Made by a program: the position numbers and the translations under genes
NCBI GenBank assembly: GCA_905250885.1
Contig: CAJNOQ010000615.1
Span: 1 to 45,114 of the forward strand
Source: Didymodactylos carnosus
Lineage: Eukaryota; Rotifera; Eurotatoria; Philodinida; Philodinidae
DNA length: 45,114 nucleotides
Direction: 5' to 3'
Part shown: positions 12,701-23,575 of the stretch, in pieces
Numbering within the stretch: position 1 is the first letter of the stretch
Layout: each line of letters starts with the position of its first letter
The notes under the pieces: generated by a model
What the model was told of the DNA's origin: nothing
The model's database searches: none
The model's input: only the letters and a program-made list of their open reading frames with translations

Positions 12701-13091
12701 AATTACTTTTTATTTAAAAATATTCTATCAAATACTAACTTAGAAAGGTTGAATGAACGATCAGAATATTTGTCAACGTTTACATTTCCGCAAGTACTGA
12801 ATATGAGTCTAATTTTATTCTGCTATTGTTCACAAGTACATAAACTATTGAAGGACGACTCATTCATGAAACAAGTTAAATTATGCAATAAAATGTATAA
12901 TAACGTGTTGCTAAGGCGTTTCTACAGTGAAATATACATGTGTTTTGCACGAAAACAAATCAAATAATATATTTGATACAAAAACGTTATATCAAATACG
13001 TTTTTAGATGATTTCTAAATAAATTCTCTCATTTATCTGCAAAATATTATCTAAAAAATTTCGTTTTTCAGAAAATTCAGACAATGAACAA
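9723..13091. other. Divergent intergenic region (left part), no gene recognised
   Basis: This lies between the BCAS3 start (-) and the fold-back element at 13092. Four short open frames on the plus strand (near 11080, 12008, 12414 and 12749; 64-85 codons) have no motif and are probably chance. Visible structure: a CpG-richer hairpin at 10257-10394 and a cluster of six TTTATAA motifs at about 11267-11395. The BCAS3 promoter should lie near 9723-10400. Confidence 0.6.
10257..10394. repeat. Imperfect inverted repeat with CRE-like motifs upstream of BCAS3
   Basis: The 36-nt arms 10257-10292 and 10359-10394 are inverted copies (both contain AGGTCAACCGCT, with a few mismatches further in). The loop and surroundings are unusually rich in CpG for this window. 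ACGTCA/TGACGT cores occur near 10179, 10316, 10341 and 10361, the core of CREB/ATF sites. It lies 0.5-0.7 kb upstream of the BCAS3 start. It could be a regulatory element or a small transposon remnant; the sequence alone does not decide. Confidence 0.55.
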
Positions 13092-13503
13092 TTAGCACTT
13101 GCTTTTAGGGATGTTACGAGCTTCGGGACCTTGCATCAAAGATCGCATGTTTTCATTATTCATAACCCCCAAGCTCTACCGAACTTTTGCATCAGATTTA
13201 ACCAGTTTTTTCTGCTCTATCCAAAACTAATGCTAGGACTCGTCAATATTAATAAAAAGTATGCCGTGCTTGGTAACGCTTGTTAAAAAATACAGATAAC
13301 GGTCAACTTTCACCAAGCTTTACCAAGTCCGATACTTTTTTATTGATATTGACGAGTGCTAGTATTCGTTTTGGATAGAGCAAAGAAAATTGGTTAAGTC
13401 TGGTGCAAAAGTTCGGTAGAGCTTGGGGGTTATGAATAATGAAAACATGCGATCTTTGATGCAAGGTCTCAAAGTTCGTAATATCCCTACGTGCTTTTGT
13501 ACT
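13092..13503. repeat. Fold-back element with ~170-nt inverted arms
   Basis: The left arm (about 13092-13265) and right arm (about 13308-13503) are inverted copies at roughly 90% identity by eye. A long stretch including ACCCCCAAGCTCTACCGAAC is identical in both. The centre is itself partly palindromic around CTTGGTAA/TTACCAAG. Open frames in it are too short to encode a transposase. It is probably a MITE or fold-back element. Clean target-site duplications are not obvious. Confidence 0.8.
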
Positions 13504-13845
13504 TTCGCTCAATGTAACTGGACGTCAAACGATTGATCGTGTTCATAGTCGGATATCAAACGTTTTCTTTTGAAAAAGTTTGGTGCTGTGCAAAGAGGAT
13601 ATTCCAATGTACATGAACAGTTCAACCTTCCCACGAAACCAATACTAATTAAGCTTCTAACTTAATTGTAAGATTAATATTAACCACGAAAACGTGATTG
13701 AAAGCAGACAATTATTATTTTTGCATAGATGAGAAGTAGTCAAAGTCTGTTTTTCTTCGAATTTTCACATGAAATAAAACAACGGTATGGTGGGAATGAT
13801 TTCACCAGTATAATGATTGACTTCTGGATCCCTGCAGAAATGAAT

Positions 13846-14532
13846 GTCTCAAAAACTCGTATGTTCTGCATACAAAATATCCATACGACAATAATAGTGA
13901 GTTGGGGAGCGTGCCTACTGGTTGGTTGTGGGGGTGGTTACCATCCCTCTGCTCTCAGAAAAGTTTCTATTTTGTGTCTTTCGCTCTTCAAAAAATCATC
14001 TTTTTTGGAAGAAAGAAAAGTTTTTTTGGCAGAACCACCCCCTGCTGTGGGATGCTAGGTACGCCCGTGAGTGAGTCATTCTAATCGATGTCAGCAGACA
14101 TCAATTATGAATATTGAGCAAAACTGAATAGACATAACGAAACATAATACAAAAACTGTCTGCGTGGCAATATGTATTTCACAATGAATAATCAAAAATG
14201 CCTGAGAGAAGGACCTTTAAAATCTGCCAACTTCTTAATCGAGTGCATCAGCACCTGGAAATGAGGGAATCATGTCTACTGTTGAATTTTGACCACGAAT
14301 TGTGCTACTACATATAGATGAACATAATGAATCATTGTCACCATTACTACCTGAAGGAAGAAAGCACATGTTAGACGAATTTCTATGAACATAAGACTAA
14401 CGAACCATTTTTTAATGTCAAGTCGTTTGCTGCTTCAAATAGTTTTTCAACAAGCTCAACTTCATAATCAGATTTTGCACTATCGAACGAACTCCCATAG
14501 ATACTTAATGATGGTGCATCCTTAACAAAAAA
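13846..14532 (-). pseudogene. Partial duplicate of the BCAS3 3' end (last two exons and 3' flank)
   Basis: Bases 14101-14532 repeat 5648-6079 at a constant offset of 8,453 and are identical by eye except one base (about 14105). The block contains copies of the last BCAS3 exon (14235-14350), the last intron, the penultimate exon (14406-14520) and its acceptor AG. Further out, 13846-13901 and 14070-14092 match 5535-5610 with more differences and a small deletion, interrupted by an inserted 168-bp element. Intronic sequence is kept, so this is DNA-level duplication and not a retrocopy. Upstream exons are absent, so no BCAS3 protein can be made. The copy has the same orientation as the parent and lies about 0.76 kb upstream of the dynein start codon. 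Confidence 0.93.
13902..14069. mobile_element. 168-bp non-autonomous insertion with 6-bp target-site duplication
   Basis: The parental BCAS3 flank reads TTAGTGAGTCATT. In the duplicate, AGTGAG occurs on both sides (13896-13901 and 14070-14075) of 168 bp that the parent lacks, as expected for an insertion with a 6-bp target-site duplication. The ends are imperfectly inverted: GCGTGCCTA with GGGGGTGG near the left end, and a GCGTACCTA plus GGGGGTGG complement near the right. It is more GC-rich than its surroundings at both ends and has no coding capacity for a transposase. Confidence 0.7.
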
Positions 14533-14547
14533 GGTTTTTTTTGTTAA
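14522..14547. repeat. Short A/T hairpin at the right breakpoint of the BCAS3 duplication
   Basis: TTAACAAAAAA (14522-14532) is followed after GG by TTTTTTTTGTTAA (14535-14547), an almost perfect inverted repeat. Similarity to the BCAS3 parent stops inside it: the parent continues AACAACATC where this copy continues GGTTTT. The hairpin therefore marks the junction of the duplication. Confidence 0.6.
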
Positions 14548-15292
14548 TCTTGACATATGAACTGAGCAGATACAGCCCATGAGGTCTTTTTATAAAATCA
14601 TGCAGACTTTTTTCAGCAACATCTTTCAAAGATGTAAGAGGATTTCATACAATCTTTTGACTTCTTGAAATGGGGCTGTGCAAGAGCATTTAGCAAGATT
14701 CGTTGACCTGCGGTACTTATAACAACACTAAGAAGGTTTTTCCATGATTGAAAATAATGTGCACTCTTGTTCGTCTTATCGCGACATGAAAAAAAATCGG
14801 GTCAAGTCCATTAGATAACAGACTCAAGACTATAACAACAACATCAAGGACCTATCGATCAATTTTCGATTTAGTTTTGATGTGTTAAAACTGCCAGTTG
14901 TTTTCTTTAAATAAATATAATTACATTTTCACAAAAAAACACAACAATATTTCTGAGTAAAAACACGTTTTTTTCCTATTCAGTTTTCAAGACAGGCTGT
15001 TACTAAATTTTTTTTTCATGGCTACAGCTGTTTCACAGCATATCGGTATGTAGCCTCAAATTTTTTGCTTTTCTAGTAGTGATAGTCTCTCTACATTTTT
15101 AGCAGCAATCGATTTTTAACACACGAAAGAATTTTTAATCGAAAATTTTAGTAAAAATCAGGTAATTACCTTTAATAATATTTACTACTTTTATGCTATA
15201 AAGAAAAACAGTGAAAACAATGATATGGTGTATTCAGATAATGTAAGTAATATTATATAAAAGGATCATTGTTCTAGTCCATAATATATACG
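14548..15292. other. Dynein upstream region
   Basis: No gene is seen. Close to the dynein start are a TATATAAAA stretch (15255-15263), a GTAAGT (15243-15248) and a TTCTAG (15272-15277) just before the ATG at 15293. They can be read as a TATA box with a very short leader, a tiny 5'UTR intron, or an acceptor for spliced-leader trans-splicing, which is known in bdelloid rotifers. The sequence does not choose between these. Confidence 0.45.
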
Positions 15293-18200
15293 ATGGCTGA
15301 AGATTCTGATCAAGTTGTAATGCGTAGCATTCAACCAACGCCATTGGAAATTCAACAGTTTTCCGATTATCTTGTACGTGTTGTACCATTGGCAGTTGAT
15401 TTAAATAGTCAAGAAACTGATGAATTTAAACAAGTACTAATAGATAAAAAAATCGTAACGGAATGTATCAAAAAGTTCATTGGTGATCCGCAATGTGCTG
15501 TACTCTTCATTAAAATTATAACAACTGGAAAAGGTGAATATCTCGAAATTTCCATTAATTTATCTATACACACATCTTAAGTCTCATTTTTTTCACAGTA
15601 ATAATTTTTGTTTTTGGGATATTTGAAATGGACATATTATATTATCTTTTATTTTATTTTTTTTTAGAAGACGATCAGAATTCAAATGAATTGGATACCG
15701 AGGAAACAGCTTCTAATCAATATGAATTTTCAACCGAAATATTCTATGCTACACAAAAAGCCACAAGGTATTTTACATGGTTTAATTTATACTGTAAAAT
15801 TTAGCATGAATACAAATTAAATTCTAGTGTGGGTTTTATCAAAATTACACCAATTATCAATGTTGTAAAGAAAATGTCGCAACAATTGCAATTTGTTACA
15901 TTTACAAATCGTTCACCTTATGAAGTTTTAAGAACATTTGTTTCACATGCAATGGCACCTTATCTGAAAAGCTTTTTAAGACAACAAAAGGAACGGTAAA
16001 TAAGTGAAAGTAATAAAGTAATAGACTTAGACAAGATTAAAATTGAATTCATTTTTTTTTAATTATAGAGATCGTGAAAAATCTGCTCTAGTTTTAGAAG
16101 AAAAACTGAACGAATTAGAAATGGGACTTGTACAATTACAACAAACAGTAAATATTCCGGATGTTGTTCTAACACCAAATCCAATAGTCGCACAAGTACT
16201 ACGTCAATGTAGTGAGAAAAATCAACGACCATCCGTCGACTATTTTCGAGAGAAAATTGAAGATTCAAATTTTTTAAATTCACTTCAATCGGGAGTTAAT
16301 CTATGGATAAGAGAAATTCAAAAGGTAAGAGTATACGATAAAATTAACTATCTTTGTGATTTACTGATTAACGGTAACAAACAGGTGACAAAACTTGAAC
16401 GAGATCCATCAACTGGTTCTGCATTGCAAGAAATAACATTTTGGTTGAATATGGAAAGATCACTATACCGAATACAAGAACACATGACAAGTCCTGAAGT
16501 TGCTTTAACACTTGATGTTCTAAGAATTGGAAAACGATTCCATGCCACAATTAGTTTTGAATCTGATACTGGTTCGTAATAACATAGATTACTTAAATAT
16601 AAAACTTTAGTTAAATTCTATACTTTAGGATATAAAGAAGCGTTGGATCGTGTTAAAAATTATAATATTTTAATGAAAGATTTTCCCATTAATGAACTAT
16701 TGGGTGCAAATGATTTAGATAAAATCAAATCTTCATTAGTGATTATATTTAATCATTTGAAAAAAGTTCGTAATACACGTTATCCAATTAATCGGGTATT
16801 AAAATTTATTGAAGCCATATCAAGAGATTTGAATGCACAAATGTTAAAGGTAAAGGATTGTTTTTTAGCTTATAGATTTCCTTCTCAATTGTTTGTAGAA
16901 TGTTGCAGCAACTTTTCTTTTCTTATCTTTTGAAAGGTTCTCTCATCAAATCGTTTGATGGAAATGCCATTTAATAAATTTGATCAAATTCTCAATGAAT
17001 GTATGGAAATATTTTCAATTTGGGTAAATTAGAAATTTAAAAATAGATTAATCATTATTTTTCTCGTGTTTTCTCTAGGATGATGAATATGAAAAATTGC
17101 AAGTATTATTACGTGATATATCAAAGAAAAAACGTGAAGATACTCTAAAAATGGTTTGGAAGTTAAATGCACAACATAAAAAATTACAAGCACGATTGGG
17201 TATAGTGTTCTCGTCATTTGCTCTATTCGAGAACAGAATGATTGTGTTTTTCTTTTTGTTTAGAACAATTACGTAAATTTCGTCGTCATCATGATCAATT
17301 TCGAACAGTGATCGAACGTTTACTATCAAAGCAGCATCAACCTTTACCACTAACCAATGCTGAAAACAACATTGAACAGCAACAACAGAGTGCTTTATTG
17401 GATCCATCCGACTCAAATGCTATACAGGAGATCAATAATGCTTACGATAGTTTAAAAAATATTGATATTCTCGAGTGTTCTCCGGGTAAACGTACAGTTC
17501 AACTGTATGAACTATTGTCTAACTTTATGATTTTTATTTACAGAAGGTTCTCATTTATGGGATGAAACGATACGAAAATATGACGAACATATTGAAAGAG
17601 TCGAAACACGAATAACAACACGATTAAGAGATCAATTAGGTAATAAAAGATGAACAAGAATAATCAAATATTTAGATTCATTCTTTTTTTTTAAAGGCAA
17701 AGCCCGAAATGCTCATGAGATGTTACGAATATTTGCGCAATATAACGCCTTATTTGTTCGTCCAGCAATTCGTGGAGCTATCAGAGAATATCAGACTCAA
17801 TTGATAAAACATGTCAAAGAAGATATTGATAAATTACATGATAAATTTAAAGTGAAATATATGAATAGTAAATCATCAAAAATGAGTAAAACAATATGTG
17901 ATTTACCGCCAACAACAGGTAATATTGAATTTTTATCTATAATCAATGTATCATCAATTTTTTCTCTCATAAAGGCTCCATGATATGGGCAAAACAAATT
18001 GAGAGACAATTGTGTGCCTATCTCAAACGTGTAGAAGATGTATTAGGAACAGGATGGGAAAATCATGTAGATGGTCAAAGATTAAAATTTGAAGGTGATA
18101 GTTTTAAAGCAAGATTGAATACTACGCCTATATTTGACGATTGGGTCGATAAAGTACGTAATAGTTTTATTTGTAGAATATATTAAATGCAATAATTATT

Positions 18201-21200
18201 GTAGATTCAAAAGCGTGGTTTATCAGTAACAGGTATAATTTATTCAGTGGAAACAATAAGATCATCAAAAGGTCCAATGTTACGTTTAAAAGTTAATTTC
18301 ACTCCAGAAATTATTTCATTGACCAAAGAAGTAAGTATTATAGATCTAAAATATGTTTTCTATATGAGGAATATTTTCTAAAACAGGTTCGAAACTTAAA
18401 ATGGCTTGGTTTTCGTGTACCACTTCAAATTGTTAACAAAGCACATCAAGCAAATCAACTGTATCCATATGCTATGGGATTGTTAGAAAGTATCCGATCT
18501 TATGAGCTGGCGAATTCTAAAGTACATTCTATTTAATTCATTTAAATTATATATTAACTAAAATTAATGATTCTAGTGTATTCATGAACATGGTCATGAC
18601 TATTTATTGGGCAACCTGAAAAAAGATATTCAAGGTTTAATAATTGAAGGCAGTCAATTAACATGGGAATCGTACAAACTTGAACCTTATGTTCAACGTT
18701 GTATCGAGACTTTTTCATCTTTCAGTGAAAAGGTAAATCATTTTTAACATTGAGACAACATAGAAAAAAAGAAATTAATATGTTTTTTTATAATTTAGGT
18801 TGAAGACATCTTACGATTAGATTCAGTCATGTTCAAAAATATTAATGAATTGGATGAATGCGATTATCAAGCGGCTATCTTTCATGACATTCTCTATAAA
18901 ATACAAAAAACTGTGGATGAATTTTGTTTACATGATTATTCAAATTTACTTACGTGGGTGGAAAAAATTGACGAACAAGTTAGTTCTCAGAAGTTCCACT
19001 AAACTCATATAATCCATTATTTCTATTTCGACATTAGATTGAACGAAAATTATTTCATCGGTTACAATTGGCAATTCGTTTATGGATTAAAGCGTTGAAG
19101 CAAAAAGGTACAATGACTAACGATCTATCAACGCCTGATACTGATGAACATCATACAACGAAAAAAATGCGTTTAAAAGTAAATGATCAGATGATTTATT
19201 GACTAAAATTATGTTTTATTGTTATTTATGTTTAGAAAATAATTCATGAAATACGTATTGTTAATCAAATGTTGGTGTTAGTTCCACCATTTGAATCGGC
19301 ACGAGAAAAATTATTTGAATCATTTTTTGAATGTGAATCAATTATAACATCACAAAAACGAATTAAATACAGTCGATATCAAGTAAAAATTTCTACTTAT
19401 AAGACATATATGTTTATCATTTGAAATCGATAATTGAACTACTTATTTCAGGTCAATGTTGATGTAGTTGAAAGCGAAGATAGATTTTTTAATGACGGTT
19501 TGGCTAAATTTCCAGATGAAAGTGGTAAAAACATTACGGATGCCTATGAATCTATTGAACATTTGTTATCAGAAGCACAAGAGTATTTCAAAGTGAATAT
19601 TATTTAAAACGAAGGATCTCTATATTAGTTTCATTGGACATTGTCTGTTGTAGGGATGGTTGAAATATCAAGTACTATGGGATTTACAGCCCGATGTTTT
19701 ATATCAACGTTTAGGTTCAAATATCAAAGCATGGTTTGATTGTCTGAATGATATTAGGTGAAATTGATAAAAATTTAGCTTAATTTTATTACTGTTTTAT
19801 TCTATATTTATATAGAGAATCACGTAAAACACTGGACACTCATGAAACGTATAAAGCCTTTGGACCACTTATTATTGATTTTTCAAAATTACAATCAAAA
19901 ATAAATGTGAAATATGATAGTTGGCATCAGGATGTAGTACGAAAATTTGGACAGTTGATACAGACAACTGCGAGTGATTTTTATACACATATAACAGAGG
20001 TATGAAAGATCTTTTCTTTTGTCTCAAAAATTTATAATTATCATCTTCTATCACTGTGAATAGAGAGATGCATTTTTTTTTGTGAAGAAAAGAATCTACG
20101 ATACGTTAGAACTAACCTGATTTATGACCAACATTTCAATACAAAAATGCGCTACAATGTCTTATGAAGGTGTCTAGTTTTCTATTGTATGCACTCACGG
20201 TGTTTCTGTAAGGCTTTGTGGATGCGTGGTCAATGCACCTTAGGTGCTTTTAGCTATGTAAATGAAGTGCATTTTTGGTACAGAAAGTAAGACACTAACG
20301 TGTCTCTAAAGCGTCTAGGATGTGGGGATATTTTAAGTGATAAGTGAGCTAGAACTTAAAGTATACAAAAAAAGATAAATAATTCTAAACAAGATGAACA
20401 AATAGAATAAAAAAAAATGATAGTCCCTTCTCTCTAATATGCACAGGTTTTTAGAGAAAAAAAGGTATCTAACGGAAGTCTTGGTGGATTTACGATGTCT
20501 TGATGCGATTAAGCACATTATCGGTAACTAAGACGTAATTAGATGTCGTTGCGATACCTTGTACCTGTTTAGAGACTGATATTTCGCTAGAACACCCAGA
20601 CTCTTTTTATCAAAACATTAAGTCCTCAGAACTGTCTTTTTAAGACATTAAAACGGCTTGCAGTAAACAAGGTGGCAAAATGCACCTCATGAACGTTCAG
20701 TATGCACGGTTGATGCATTTTTCAGTTATCACAGTGTCTTATCAAAGTATTTTGTCTTAACAGTACATTCTTTATTTTAAAGAATCATTCCGAACTTGAA
20801 TCGAAATCAGTTGATTCTGGTAATTTAAAAGACAGCGTCCAATTGATCGATAAAATTAATGTTGTTAAAGCAACATTAGCTGAGGATGAACTCAAAATGC
20901 AACAATTACACGAAGCACATAAAATATTAGAACGTCAACGTTTTCCATTTCCCGATAATTGGATTTCAGTTGATACAATTTCCAATTCGTGGACATCACT
21001 CAACGATGTAATGAAACAAAAAGAACAAGTGGTAGAAAAAAAAGTAGGATCATTTTTGTTGGTCATTCCGTTTTCATATATTGATGATGAAATTTCATTT
21101 CATAGTTGGATACAATTCAAAACCAAGTATTACATGAAGCTGATATTGTTGATACAAGAACAAAAGAATTACTTGAAGACTGGGATGTCAAAAAACCGAT

Positions 21201-23575
21201 TGGTGGTGATTTAAAACCACGTGATGCTCTACGTAATCTACAAAATTATGAATCAAAACTCTCGGAACAATTAGAGCAACGTATAGCACTTAATAAAGCC
21301 AAACAAAGTGTAAAACTCGAAGATGTCGGTTTTATTGATCATTATGAAAATCGTCTACGTGTGGGTCTGCAAGAATTGAATGATGTTCGAAATGTTTGGA
21401 AATCACTTGAAAGTGTTTGTAATCATTTGGAAGAATTAAAAGATACACCATGGATTACTGTACAACCAAAAAAATTGAAAACAAATTTAGAAGAATTACT
21501 GACAGCTATGCATGCTATGGTACCATCAGTAAAAACTTATCATTCTTATGATGCTGTTAAATCATCAATTGAAAATCATATCAAAGTAGAATTATACTAG
21601 AATAACCTATGAGAAATTTAAAGTTTCTATTTCTTTAAGATGATTCCATTTATTGCTGAACTTAAATCCGAAGCTTTGAAAGATCGTCATTGGAAAGAAT
21701 TATTAAAAATTTTAAATTTAAATTGGAACATGAATGATGTAACATTACGTGAAGTATGGGATATGAAAGACAAAATTAAAAAAAATGAACATGATATACG
21801 AGATATAATGGTGGCAGCACAAGGAGAAAAAGCATTGGAAGAATTTTTAAGACAAGTTAGTCTTGTACACATATCATCAAGAATATATAGTATATGATTA
21901 TATTTGTATAGATTGCTGATTTATGGAAAACGTATACACTCGAATTAACTGATTATCAAAAAAAATGTAAAGTAATCAAAAGTTGGGATGATCTATTTAC
22001 AAAATGTAAAGAAAATATTAGTAATGTTATATCAATGAAAATGTCACCCTATTACAAAGTATGTGTACTAAACAACAGTCATGATTAATATGACTGAAAA
22101 TGAATTCTAAAAACTAAAATATATTTCAGGCATTTGAAGAAGAAACCGTATCATGGGAAGATAAACTTAATCGAATAAATACTATATGTGATATTTGGAT
22201 AGATGTACAACGACGATGGGTCTATTTGGGTACATGAACAATATCCAATTTAAATATTCAATAACTAACTACTAATAATTTGTTGGTTTTTTCTAAAATT
22301 TTTAGATGGTATTTTTTCATCAAGTGCCGATATTACTCAACTATTACCAAATGAATCGCAAAAATTTCAAAGGTATGAGTTTTTTAAAATTAATCTACAT
22401 TGACATCTTTTAATATTTTTTTATTATTTTATATTAAAGTGTTAGTGCTGAATTTATTGGTTTATTAAAAAAAGTTGAAAAATCACCTATCGTATTAGAT
22501 GTTATTGCTATACCTGGTATACACAAATTATTAGAACGTTTAGCTGATTTATTAACAAAAATACAAAAAGCTCTTGGAGAATATTTGGAAAAACAGCGAG
22601 CTTCATTTCCACGGTGCGTTCATGAACCATTTTATAACTTTTCTAATTTCATATGGATACTTGTAGATTTTATTTTATTGGTGATGAAGATTTATTAGAA
22701 ATGATTGGCAATTCAAATAATATTCCACGATTACAAAAACATTTTAAAAAAATGTTTGCTGGAGTTAATTCATTGATATTAGATGATGAGAATATAAATA
22801 TTAAGGGAGTGACATCGAGAGAAGGCGAAGAAGTAATATGTCTGTATTTATGTTGAGAATATTCTTCATATATTTAATTTCTATAGGTATTATTTTTTAA
22901 TCCAATATCTATCGTAAAACATCCATCGATTAATGATTGGTTAACATGTGTTGAAAAAGAAATTTGTTTAAGTTTAGCAAAATTACTTGCACGATCAATA
23001 CCTGAATTAACTGTTATACAAGAAAATTTAAAGGATACAGATGCGTTTATCAATTGGCTTGATCAATATCAAGTATGTTTAGAATATAATCGATTAAATA
23101 TTTATTTGTCAATAATAATATATTATTTTTAGGCACAATTGGTTGTACTCGCATTTCAAGTATTATGGTCAGAAAATGTTCAACGATTACTTGAAAAATT
23201 AGGACAGGGTTCAAAAAATAGTGAAGATGGGTTACATAGTGCATTGAAACAAATTGAATTAACTCTCGTAATGTTAGCCGATTTGGTATTGGCCGATCAA
23301 CCACCGGTTAGAAGAAGAAAATTGGAACATTTGGTGAGTGCTTTATTTCAGTCATATTATTTCATGCTCTCTTCTATTTTTGATATAGATAATTGAACAT
23401 GTTCACAAACGTGATGTCACTCGTTGTTTAATTGATAAACATGTTGATAATCCAACAAATTTTGAATGGTTAGCTCAAATGCGTTTATATTTCGATCCAA
23501 GTACTCAAAATGTCCTTGAACAATTGAAAATTAGAATGGCTAATGCAGAGTTTCATTATGGATTTGAATACTTAG
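15293..23575 (+). other. Dynein tail and linker, exons 1-32
   Basis: Exons: 15293-15533, 15668-15767, 15828-15995, 16069-16324, 16385-16571, 16629-16849, 16937-17023, 17079-17199, 17264-17485, 17544-17639, 17697-17918, 17975-18153, 18205-18330, 18387-18521, 18577-18732, 18799-18978, 19038-19178, 19236-19382, 19452-19592, 19654-19757, 19816-19999, 20783-21043, 21106-21585, 21640-21855, 21912-22058, 22130-22229, 22306-22372, 22440-22613, 22667-22832, 22887-23072, 23133-23333, 23389-23575. The region covers dimerisation, intermediate-chain and light-intermediate-chain binding segments, and then the linker ([30 protein letters not shown]-like end FHYGFEYLG). Residues 1-125 are the least conserved. 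Intron 21 (20000-20782) is unusually long. Confidence 0.92.

Noticed and set aside
13729..14058. Plus-strand 109-codon open frame
   Set aside because: It runs across the edge of the BCAS3 duplication and into the inserted 168-bp element, so it is a chance frame assembled from unrelated pieces.
14383..14580. Minus-strand 65-codon frame as a separate gene
   Set aside because: Its middle is the copied penultimate BCAS3 exon and its start lies outside the duplicated block. It is covered by the pseudogene entry.
18381..18400. GGTTCGAA resembling a tRNA B box
   Set aside because: It lies at a dynein exon start and no A box or cloverleaf surrounds it. No tRNA or rRNA gene was found in the window.
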